Of a stretch of DNA of 64,000 nucleotides, positions 1-60,857 are shown one piece after another; position 1 is the first letter of the stretch; every line of letters starts with the position of its first letter. Under the pieces are notes generated by a model that was given only the letters and a program-made list of their open reading frames with translations, was not told the origin of the DNA and did not search any database. The position numbers and the translations under genes were made by a program. The stretch spans positions 14,838,501-14,902,500 of the forward strand of contig CM076952.1 in NCBI GenBank assembly GCA_039566865.1. Reading direction: 5' to 3'. The DNA comes from Aurelia coerulea. Taxonomy: Eukaryota; Cnidaria; Scyphozoa; Semaeostomeae; Ulmaridae.

Positions 1-298
1 CTTTCTTTTATCAAAATAAATAGTTTCTTAAGGTATGTTTCCTAGTACTGGAGTTTTTGTAAATTTTTGGCAATTTGAAAGTTGAGTTTCTTTTAAGCAG
101 TCTCTTATAAAAACCATTATATTCACTTCCAGTTGGATATTTTTACTTTGCATGCACCAAAGATATCAATCCGCAGCAATTAAATTTATGCACTCAGAAA
201 TAAGATACTTTTAGTGCCTTGACCTGATATACACTAATTTTTATAAGAAACTAATAGTAAGTTTCTTTAATCTTAGGACTCTTTTGCTACGAAAAGTT
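1..298. other. AT-rich sequence, nothing recognised
   Basis: No coding similarity, inverted repeat or splice-flanked exon could be recognised. It probably belongs to the STX18 intron upstream of the first exon in the window. Confidence 0.5.
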
Positions 299-606
299 TT
301 TTATGAGCTCCCGGGGGGGGGGGTACCGTAGTACATTTTGCTGCCAGGATGTGGACTCCTTTCCGGGTATCGTTTTCTCCTCTTTTTTTTCTTACCGCGG
401 GTATCAAAAGCAGGTTGTCAAAAGTGTGATTAAATGTTGTTTTTTGACAAATTTTACGTTTTGGAGTATACTTTTTGCCGATTTTTCTAAAGCCGGCTAT
501 CATTTTGAGCCGGAAAATTCTAAAGCCGGTGAAAAATTTTGTAAACAGCCCCGTGTAATTGAAAGTCGAGTACCCCCCCCCCCCCCAGGTGAGCTTCTCA
601 TATTTC
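299..606. repeat. Short inverted-repeat element with poly-G/poly-C ends
   Basis: The left end reads TATGAGCTC, then a G run, then GTAC. The right end reads GTAC, a C run, then GGTGAGCTTCTCATA, so the ends are imperfect inverted repeats of about 25 bp around 250 bp of unique sequence. The short ORFs across it are low-complexity and not credible genes. It looks like a MITE-type element, but no target-site duplication is clear. Confidence 0.4.
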
Positions 607-678
607 TATTGCTGGAGTAGAGTTAATTTAGTGTTGTTAGGAGGGTTTCCAAATTACTTAGTAATATCTCAGAACAAG

Positions 679-1285
679 TACCGGGTGCGCCAAAATAAAC
701 TATGCACGTTTGGCAGGCCACAATAAATCGTACACTGGACCGATTTTGAAGATTTATGACTTATTCGTTAGCCGAAAGCCTGAATTAGATACTGGGATAT
801 TTGCAATGTTTTTCATTTTCAGGTTTTAGAGCTAGAAGCGAGTTTTTTAAAATGTTCGTTTTCGAAAAAATTGAAAATGATCAAAAAGCGTCGATCAAAT
901 TTTAAAAGATTCAACATAAATTAACAAACAGAAAACGTTTTCAGGGGGATTTAAGGATTTAGTACGAACTCTCGTACAGCAGATTACAATTGGTCGATTT
1001 CTAAATCGCAAATTACCACGAACAAGTTCTCTCTTTGTCCATTCATGCCGATTCTTTGGAAAACTTGATCGATGTTTTTTATCGTTTTCAATGTTTTTCG
1101 AAAACTAAAAGTTTAAGAAACTCGCTTCTGCCCCTAAAAACTGAAAATGAAAAAATTTGCAAAAAATCCCAGTATCTAATTCCGCCTTTTTGCTAACGTT
1201 TAAGTCATAAATCTTCAAAATCGGTCCAGTGTGCTATTTATTGTGGCCTGCCAAACGTGCATAGTTTATTTTGGCGCACCCGGTA
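679..1285. mobile_element. TA-flanked MITE with long terminal inverted repeats, copy 1
   Basis: The ends are perfect inverted repeats, CCGGGTGCGCC at 681 and its complement ending at 1283, flanked on both sides by TA. Similarity between the arms continues inward for about 240 bp, for example the stretches around 730-760 and 1205-1240. There is no transposase ORF, so it must be non-autonomous. TA duplication is the hallmark of Tc1/mariner-type elements (family knowledge). A longer copy lies at 16348-17235. Confidence 0.85.
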
Positions 1286-2360
1286 GTAACATGTTTTGCA
1301 CTGAAAACAATGTCGAAAAATAGTTGCTTGTTACTGTTACGGTGTCACAAGTTTTGTTGGGTGCAAATTACTTAAATTTCTTGGCCTTTTTAACTCAGGT
1401 AGGGTAGTTTCTAAGTTCCAAAAATTGAGGCTACTGTTTCTTATGGGTGGTGCCCCGGCGGTGTCTATTGAGTGTACTTTTCTAATAAAAAAACGGGTAG
1501 TGATAGAGGAGAGTTTGGATCTCATTTGCATTACTTTACGTTGTGAATAGGGCAGAAATAAGATGCATTAGCAAGGAAATGTACTTGTAAACTTAAATCT
1601 TGAATGAATAATAGTTTGAAGAATTACTGTGTTTAACGTGTCATCTCTGCAGCGATAGAATGATCTGAAACAGGCTGGAAATTATGGCTGCTCAGTGCTC
1701 GTTTTCATTGTTTTGTGGATGAATTAGGCCTATGTCCAAATTTTCACAAAAATTCGTTGACCATATGAATTGCTTGCAGCACTGGAACATCTTACCGCAA
1801 CTCCAGGAACCAAGTTTGCTCCCAAAACGTCTTTGGTTTACTTTAGGACCATACTTTGCTTTCCACCATACTCAAATTCAGGAGATAGGCCCACACGATG
1901 AGAATCATGACCAAGCAAGACAACGCAAAAACAAGTAGTTGCCTGAGTTGAACTGAGTCGAAATTTACATTTAATATCAATAGCTTTAAAAAGCTGCTTT
2001 TATGTTGATATGATATCACTAATGAAAAGAATCTTCATGTTGATACAGTTGATCGTTTTGAAGCTAGACACACGAATACTTGAGCCGAAACTTTTCAGCT
2101 GCGGAGCGGATGGCGTCAGTATTCAAGATTTCCCGCCACTCCGAAACGAGGCAAACCCACCATTTTGCTAGGCATCCCTAAAGATCGGCGCATACTCAGA
2201 CGAATGTCGCCTATGCTCCCTCATAGCTAATCGAGTTATGTTGGTCTATATTTTTTTGCCAGTTTTTATTTTTTATTTGTATTTTGTTGTGTTTTTTGGA
2301 AAACAAAGTTCAGAGTTTCGACTTGGCGCCAGTCTTGTAAACGATGTGAAGGCTTACACC
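1286..2360. other. Intronic/intergenic sequence, nothing recognised
   Basis: Only short unsupported ORFs occur here. I see no conserved domain, splice-flanked exon fitting STX18, or terminal inverted repeat. Confidence 0.45.
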
Positions 2361-2433
2361 GTTACCCTGGGTACCAGCCTCTCTAATATAAAATCTCTGT
2401 TTTTATGTTAGAGAGGCTGGTACCCAGGGTAAC
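2361..2433. repeat. Perfect 26-bp hairpin (inverted repeat with 21-nt loop)
   Basis: The arm at 2361-2386, starting GTTACCCTGGGTACCAGCC, is perfectly complementary to 2408-2433. The sequence acc directly abuts both ends and could be a 3-bp target duplication. It is either a minimal foldback MITE or a strong cruciform. Confidence 0.8.
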
Positions 2434-2600
2434 ACCGTCAACCGAGTTGAAACTCAGCACATGTTGAGCTCGGCACACACTGACATTTCAAATGTTAGTG
2501 GCTATTACTCTTACTCTTGATATGCTGCTTTTTTAAGCAGCTATTACTGACTTGACTAATTGTTTTCTCCTTGAAAACGAAAACCCAATTGTTTTTACAG

Positions 2601-54050
<51,450 letters not shown>

Positions 54051-54379
54051 GTAAACGCATTTTTTTAGTTTTTATGTACCATGAACAGCCCCCTTAAAGA
54101 AAATAGTTAAATGTAAAAACGATCTAATTTGCATTTGCTACACAGTGCTTGCTCAACTAGCAGACTCTCATTTCATTCAAGTCTTTTTTAAAGTTAAAAT
54201 CAGTAGATTGAAGAGCTCCATGCAAATCACTTGTTGCAGTTGGTAAAAAAAGAACATATGTTAATCGGATGCTCAAGTTTCATCTGAATGGTTGAAGAAA
54301 TAAGTTGCTCTTTAGCAATCCAAGAAAGTCCAGGATTCTTATTTACTTTTATCAAGTTTCTGATATTATTGTGTTACAA
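54051..54379. other. STX18 intron, nothing recognised
   Basis: AT-rich gap between exon g and the Penelope fragment. Confidence 0.4.
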
Positions 54380-54473
54380 GAAGTGTTACTTTTGTTTATT
54401 TAGAAATAACGATCACGTATACAGTTTCCTTGAATATATCAATCGTCAACATCCTGATATTAAATTTACGTAT

Positions 54474-55037
54474 AGCAGACTAGTATAGCAGACTAAAGTA
54501 GCTGCTCTCCAACGCCTTCAAGACCGGGCGTATTTAATAATTGAAAACGCAAGAATAAAAGATGGCTGGTCGGCATCCTGGTTAAACGTAGAAAATCTTT
54601 TCCGTTACGATAGGAATGCCATGGCTTACAAGATTATGAACAGGCTATGCCCTGTAAACCTCTGGGATAAATACAAGTCAATATCTTTTCACTCGACCTG
54701 CAATACCAAGCACTGTAAGGATATCCAGATCCCTAGATATAGGACTGAAATTGCAAAAAAGGCTTTCATTACGCAGCTCTCAAGTCATGGAAGGATACAC
54801 CTGCCGAAATTCGCGAGTTACGGACACTTGATCGTTTTAAAAAACAACTTAAAACGCATCTAAAGAGCTAGACCCTCAAGCCAAACACAACTCCCTGGAA
54901 GAACAGCAAGGATTAAGTTTTATAGGGCTTTAGGTTTTTATTCATAAGGTTTTTATCATTGTAAATAGTTGTTATATATTTTGATTTGCTGAAGGGTTAA
55001 TTTGTGTATAAATAATATTAAATTATAAAAATTAAAA
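54474..55037 (+). mobile_element. 564-bp LINE 3' fragment inserted in the Penelope element
   Basis: Flanked by ACGTAT at 54468-54473 and 55038-55043. Coding part: VAALQRLQDRAYLIIENARI, NAMAYKIMNRLCPVNLWDKY and, after a frameshift near 54775, ALKSWKDTPAEIRELRTLDR to a stop at 54869. AT-rich 3' UTR without an obvious simple-repeat tail. Confidence 0.87.
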
Positions 55038-55064
55038 ACGTATGAATTAGAGACGGACAATGCT

Positions 55065-55805
55065 TTGCCATTCTTAGATGTGCTTGTTAATCAAGATAAT
55101 GATGCTTTTTCAACTAGCCTGTATAGGAAAAAGACATTTACCGGTCTTTCCACTGATTTTTCCAGTTTAGCCCCTGCTAAGTATAAGATCAATTTAATTA
55201 GGGTCTTAGTCTATCGCACTTTTCATAGTTGCTCATCTTACCGCAATTTTCATGAAGAAGTCCTCCGAATTAAGAAGATTTTGACCGATAATGGCTTTCC
55301 TAAGAGTCTCATCGACCGTATTTTTAAGAATTTTCTGGACCGCCAATTTGGACCCAAACCTCCCCTGAAGCCTAATGACAAAGTCTCCCTTTTATTTAAT
55401 ATACCGTATCTTGGACAGTATAGCTTACAAATCAAGACTAGGCTAGGTAGGGTCATCAAACAATGTTATCCTAATATCCAACTTAAGGTTATTTTTCGGT
55501 ACCCTATACTTTTTTCGTTCAAGGATCGCTTTCCTACTCTCATGCGCTCATCTGTTATTTACAAGTTTCAGTGTCCTGGCTGCCATTCCTTGTACTATGG
55601 AAAAACGTCACATAATTTAATTACACGATGCAGAGAGCACTTGGGAGTGAACAAAGCTAGTGGAAAGATAAAAGCGAGTCCATCCGCCATTGGGGATCAC
55701 ATTAGCCAATCAGGGCATGCCGCGTCGTTTAAAGATTTCTCTATTTTGGACAGAGCCAACAATGAGTTTGACCTTTTATTCACGAGAGCCTCCCTATTCC
55801 CTTAG
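55065..55805 (+). CDS. Penelope-like RT thumb and GIY-YIG endonuclease
   Basis: 246 residues without a stop. FLDVLVN and TSLYRKKTFTGLSTDFSS are the Penelope RT end; IPYLGQYSLQIKTRLGRVIK and NIQLKVIFR follow; the GIY-YIG core is VIYKFQCPGCHSLYYGKTSH with ITRCREHL. The ATG is internal, as the frame is open upstream to the insertion point. Penelope-like RTs are telomerase-related and use GIY-YIG nicking in many clades (family knowledge). Confidence 0.85.
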   Translation: MPFLDVLVNQDNDAFSTSLYRKKTFTGLSTDFSSLAPAKYKINLIRVLVYRTFHSCSSYRNFHEEVLRIKKILTDNGFPKSLIDRIFKNFLDRQFGPKPPLKPNDKVSLLFNIPYLGQYSLQIKTRLGRVIKQCYPNIQLKVIFRYPILFSFKDRFPTLMRSSVIYKFQCPGCHSLYYGKTSHNLITRCREHLGVNKASGKIKASPSAIGDHISQSGHAASFKDFSILDRANNEFDLLFTRASLFP

Positions 55806-55858
55806 TCCTCCTCTGATCTGTTTTCACTGTATCCACTTGAGACTTAGGTCTCGGGTCC

Positions 55859-55964
<106 letters not shown>

Positions 55965-55969
55965 TAATT

Positions 55970-56994
55970 TTTTAGATACAAGGGTAATTAAGAAAGGGAG
56001 CACTCTTGTCACTGATTTATACACAAAACCAACAGACACCCATCAGCTCCTACATCGCTCTTCCTGCCATCCTTATCATACTAAAAAGGGTATACCTTAT
56101 GGCCAAGCCCTTCGTATTCGACGAATTTGTTCGGAGGATTCTTCGTTTAACGAACACTTGGCTGATCTAAAATCTTGGCTTATTGATCGGGGATATAAGG
56201 GTGGGGAGATTGACACTCAGTTGGAGAGAGTCAAATGTTTGCAAAGGGATACCCTTTTAAATAGGGAATCTAAATCTAAGGATGGCACGAGGATACCCCT
56301 CGTCCTTACTTTTCATCCTGCACTTAATGGGGTTCATGAGATCTTGAGGAAATGTGAAAATATTCTTCTTGTTGATCGTGAGCATCGCAGGATTTTTTCG
56401 GGAAAACTTTTCGTCTCATTTAGAAGGGCCAAAAACTTGAAAGATACCCTGGTTCGGGCAAAATTGAAACCGGTAAACGAGGAGCTGGTGGAAAAGGGTA
56501 CGCGTAAGTGCAATGGTAGAAGGTGTCAAATATGCCCTATGATGCGAGAGGGGTCCACGTTTTATAATGCAGATGATTCTCGGTTTTTTAGAAACTTTTC
56601 AGGGGCGTATGACTGCAACTCGGATTTTGTAGTATACTTGCTACAATGCGAATGTTGCAATAAAAAGTATGTCGGTAGTACGAAGACTAAATTTCGCCAG
56701 AGATTTAACGTCTATAAATCGTATTTTCGGACCTACAAACAAAAGCGTCTCAGTGGTAATCTTCATACGGGTAAGCCGGTCCCACAGGCAAGCTTTTTCT
56801 CTCACTTTTTTGAACGAAATCATCGGGGTGAGTTTTTGGTAAAAATAAGCATCATCGATGGTGCAGGTGACGTATATTCGCTCCGTAGAAAGGAGCTATT
56901 TTGGCAGTATAAATTGGGTCTATTTTCTCCACAGGGCCTAAATGAAAGGGTAGCGGATGTAGAGTTGGACTTGTTTGCCTGCGGGAGCGCTTAA
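55970..56994 (+). CDS. Penelope-like RT C-terminus and GIY-YIG domain
   Basis: About 340 residues, intact to TAA. LVTDLYTKPTDTHQLLHRSS is the classical Penelope RT motif after the catalytic domain. SWLIDRGYKGGEIDTQL follows, then a cysteine cluster CNGRRCQICP and the GIY-YIG core VVYLLQCECCNKKYVGSTKT with FRQRF. It ends LRRKELFWQYKLGLFSPQGL. The upstream residues of the longer ORF are microsatellite and a different element, so the ORF's ATG is not the real start. Confidence 0.88.
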
Positions 56995-57456
56995 TCCTTC
57001 TACCATTGCACTTAGATCTCAGGGGAGGGGGAGGAGATGCTGGCTGGTTAACTTCGTGCAATTTGCACGTGGTGTTGGGGTGGAATTCCCCATCGGGCCA
57101 TTCGGAATTTAGCAACTTAAGCAAATCCTTGGAGGGTTACTGGCTGGCGTCTGTTTTCCTGTTTCCTTGTAAACATTTATATTTCGGCTGACACTCTCAA
57201 TCCCATGTGGGTAAAAGGTTAAAAGATGGGCTGTATGATTGTAATTTTATGGTTTGGAATGTGTCTAGGGTATTTTTGTTTTTATCTAAATAAGTTTATG
57301 TTAATTTTGTTTACGCTGTAAAACGTCTGTATTATTGTAAGTCTATAGTTTGGAATGTATCAAGGGTATCGTAATTTTGATTTTATGTAAATTTTATGTT
57401 AATATAATTTTATTTACATTGTATATAAACCTGGCTGTCCGGAGTTGTAAAGTAAA

Positions 57457-57479
57457 CTGATGAAGATTTTAATCGAAAC
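57457..57479 (+). ncRNA. Hammerhead-ribozyme-like core in Penelope tail
   Basis: CTGATGA (the canonical CUGAUGA box), then GAT-TTTA-ATC as a short stem II, then GAAAC. Outer stems and cleavage site not resolved. Confidence 0.5.
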
Positions 57480-57549
57480 GTTTTTTAAAATAACAGTGTT
57501 TTTCATATATTTTATTTTCTGTTGTTTTTTGATGGTGCTTTTAGTTTAA

Positions 57550-57552
<3 letters not shown>

Positions 57553-57580
<28 letters not shown>

Positions 57581-58165
57581 GTCATTATTGTTATTGTTTC
57601 AGCTTACGCTCTGGCTGTTGGAATTGCCGTCATTCCTCCTGGTAGGCGGGTCGTAACAAATGACCAAGGGCTAACAGGAAATCTCTCTCTTACATCTCTA
57701 GCACTTTCCTCAGGATCCTTGCAGTTCCTAACAAGGCAGTCTTTTGTGCAGCTCCGACATCACCCGGTATCCCCAACTTCTCAATCTACCTGCCAAACTC
57801 TTTGTCACACTTGCAAGGGCACCTACAACCACAGGAACAACCTGCACCGTTCTCAATTGCCACAGTCTTCCAATTTCCCTTCGCAAGTCCTGGTATTTCT
57901 CCACCTTTTCCCTTTCCTTGTCATGTACTCTTCCATCGGCGGGTACTGCAATATCCACAATTACACAGCTTTTTTCCTTTTTATCAACTATAACAATGTC
58001 TGGCCTTCTTGCCTCTATCACATTATCGCATTGTATGTTTATATCCCACAACAATTTTACACTTTCATTCTCTACCGCTCCTTCTGGGTTATGTTCATAC
58101 CATCTTTCCTTATGTTCTAATGCATTTTTTTTCTTGCACAGTTCCCAATGAATTTTCATAGGGAT
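57553..58165 (-). pseudogene. RLE-type LINE 3' end with (AAT)n tail
   Basis: The minus-strand ORF starts KIHWELCKKKNALEHKERWY, then EARRPDIVIVDKKEKSCVIV and DIAVPAD (restriction-like endonuclease core), RTVQVVPVVVGALASVTKSL and the C-terminus. The tail is the (AAT)n at 57553-57581. Same family as 32263-33370; 5'-truncated at about 58165, after the zinc knuckle. Confidence 0.87.
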
Positions 58166-59969
58166 AAGAATGAAATTTTATATCCCAATTAATTCGCGGA
58201 AGATGCTGCGAGCGTTTGCTTATAAAAGGTGTCCCACAACCTTGATTACGATTCATTTTGTTACGACATGGGTAACTACACGTATCACTCAATTATCAGC
58301 AGATCGTTTTATTCACTTTTCTAATAATTTAGCACGCTGCATGCATTGCTCCTTGTTGTTTTTGCAAACGAAAACTTTTCAGCAATCAGTCTTTGTGCTC
58401 GGTGATTCGTAAATTTGTTCGTTGTTACATGCGTAAAAACACGTATAACTCAATTCCCAGAAGATTGTTTATTCACTTTTTGAATTATTTGGAACACTGC
58501 TTGCCTCGCATTTGGCTGGTTTTCAAAAGAATGCTTTTACCAGCAGCGTAGAAATAGGTTGACCAACAAAGCAGTCAATCTTTCGCAGTATGCGTTTTGT
58601 AGACAATAGATTTGGAAATCTTTCGATTTGGTTTTCGCATTCAGTTTAAAAGCCAAAATTGTGTCAAGCTGCCTTCGCATTTGGACATTGAAGGCAAAGC
58701 AGAAAGACGTGGTAAAGATCTGGCATTTCGTAAGGTTTTGAGATTTCTTTCACAAGACTACGGTGAGACCTGTCCTGTTTTTTCTATTTCTAACGGCATG
58801 TAGCAATGTCTGATAATTCCAGTTGAACGTTTTAGCACACTATGATTGGGAAAACGTGGATTTAGGATTCAAGACTTCCATGATGTGTATTCGATATGGC
58901 CTAAGCCAATCGCAATTTATGCAAGCAAAAGACTTGGCATTTAGCCTACAAATTCTCATTTCAGGTAAACCAGCATCCAGTGTTTCTTCAAACCGCTCCT
59001 TGATTTGAATTGCATTTCAATTGGTCATGTCTTTGTCACTTTGCCTACTAAGGGTGCTCAGCCTGGCTTGCTTTCAACCAGCTTATTATCCCAGATTTTT
59101 TTTTTCTCTGACCAAAATGTCTGTTTCCAGTGATTTTGTAGTGATGTTCCATGCTATATTAATGTTATATTTATTTGATACGGGAACAGGCTCGAAACGA
59201 CGCGTTTTTTGGCATCTCAGCTACTTCTATGATGCTAAGATAATTTATTTATCATTTTGTCGTTTAATTGTTTAAGAACCACATGCAACATATTTTTGTA
59301 TGTTTTGTTTGTATATTTTCCGGGCTACCTATATTTTGTTGATTTTCTTGCCAATGTGGATCTTTTGGGAGCGTTTTGCTCCTGTTTGTTTCAGCTGAAG
59401 AAATAGTCATTGGAATGCAATAAACTATGAGGTGTCACCAATAAAGTTTCGATTTTTGGGCGGCGTTTGGTATTTTCATAGATCCTCCCAGTCATGCTTG
59501 CGTTTATTCCGATCACATGACTGAAAATAAGGCTTTCGAGATTACTTTTCGAGTACCTTCACGACAATGAAAATGGATATTCGACTAATAACGATACAGA
59601 GCTGGTTCTACCACGAATTGATTCAAGAGGTCCCTCCCACTCCACATCTGTTTTTCTGCATTTTGTTAAAATCTCATCAGGGATCGGCGTTACATCGAGT
59701 TTCATTCCTTCGAAAATTGGAAATTCCTTCAAGAATTCTTCAAGAACGCTACAAATAAGATCTAGCTTTCAAAATTGCACATGTTACTTGAATTATGCCA
59801 AGGAAAAACATGAAAATATTTGTTTTTGTGATATTCCAAAATCCGTGACGAATTAAAGCTATTTACTGCCAAGAAAGCTAATGGGCCTACGTTCTCCCGC
59901 AGCAGAATCCCAGTAATCGGCATTAAATCACTCTTTTTCGTAATAATAACCAGCGGATACATTTACGAA
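58166..59969. other. Intron/intergenic, contains diverged tandem duplication
   Basis: A segment of roughly 160 bp at about 58262-58410 (acacgtatcactcaatt..cag.agat.gttt..ttcactttt) recurs diverged at about 58430-58560. No gene recognised in the rest. Confidence 0.45.
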
Positions 59970-60332
59970 TACAGTGGTGTCCCGTATATAAGAAACAACC
60001 TTTTCCATTTCAGGTCTGACATGTTTCTTATAGGAGGTTAAATTCAAATCAGAGTAAGGGTTCTTATTAGAAAATTCATGCACTATCGATCAATTATTCA
60101 GACACAAAATTTATGATTGTTAAAAAACATATTATTTTGATTTGTATTTGAAATTTTCACTTCCTGTAAATGATACAATTATTCCAGGAAGGTGTTTGTT
60201 GCTCAGTCTTGTTAAATAAGAAACCATGTTTTTTCAGACCTGTACTAGTTTCTGATCAAATGGGATATTGTTTTGAAAATCAGGGTCTGTGTTTCTTAAA
60301 TTTGTGTTTGTTATATGCGGGACACTACTGTA
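59970..60332. mobile_element. TA-flanked MITE with CAGTGGTGTCCCG ends
   Basis: CAGTGGTGTCCCGTATATAA at 59972 mirrors TTATATGCGGGACACTACTG ending 60330 with two mismatches. TA lies on both sides. 359 bp, no ORF. TA targets suggest a Tc1/mariner-type origin. Confidence 0.75.
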
Positions 60333-60857
60333 ATTCCACCACAAATCAAATTTCTTTCCACCATTTTATCATCGATAATTTTGATAAAATATGATAAGAC
60401 TTTACTCTCGTAAGATTTTAATCTCTGTTTGGAATCTGTTTGGTCGTGAGTCCTTGTATGAGTGAATAGAAAAACATCAGATTAAGGACGTTGAACGAAT
60501 GCAAGGAATCACTTCGTCAGTGTAAGATAGGTCTTCCCCAAGGCTCCATACATTTTTCATTTTAAGCTTATTTATGCACGGTAGCCCCGTCAGTCAGTAT
60601 GACTGATTTTCAGGAGGCCATGCGAAAAACTTTACAAATCAAAGATCAACCAAAATTAATGACGGGAAAAGGAAACTAATTACAATCATAAATAATTTAT
60701 CTTCAACTATTTACAATAAATTTACAATCGACCCTTTATCTTGTTCTTAAAAGTAGATAAAGAGGGAGCTTGCTTGGCGTCGCGGCTGAGATCATTCCAA
60801 ATTTTCGCTCCGCGAAATGCGAACGCTTTCTGCCCATTACTAATTTTCATGAATGGA

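Larger units (their letters stand above)
55970..57550 (+). mobile_element. Second Penelope-like element, 3' part with tail
   Basis: Starts within the RT (FNFLDTRVIKKGSTLVTDLY), has the whole C-terminal region and an approximately 550-bp 3' part with a hammerhead-like core and the phrase ttttattttctgtt..ttttgatgg. This tail matches the inverted repeats at 6171-6640. A different Penelope lineage from the one at 54380-55860. Confidence 0.85.

Noticed and set aside
303..620. 105-residue ORF
   Set aside because: Homopolymer-encoded Gly and Pro runs at both ends of an inverted repeat; no domain.
59381..59420. tttcag/CTGAAGAAATAG as the missing next STX18 exon
   Set aside because: Runs into a stop after five codons and does not match the QEAEIDSIHQ region expected next.
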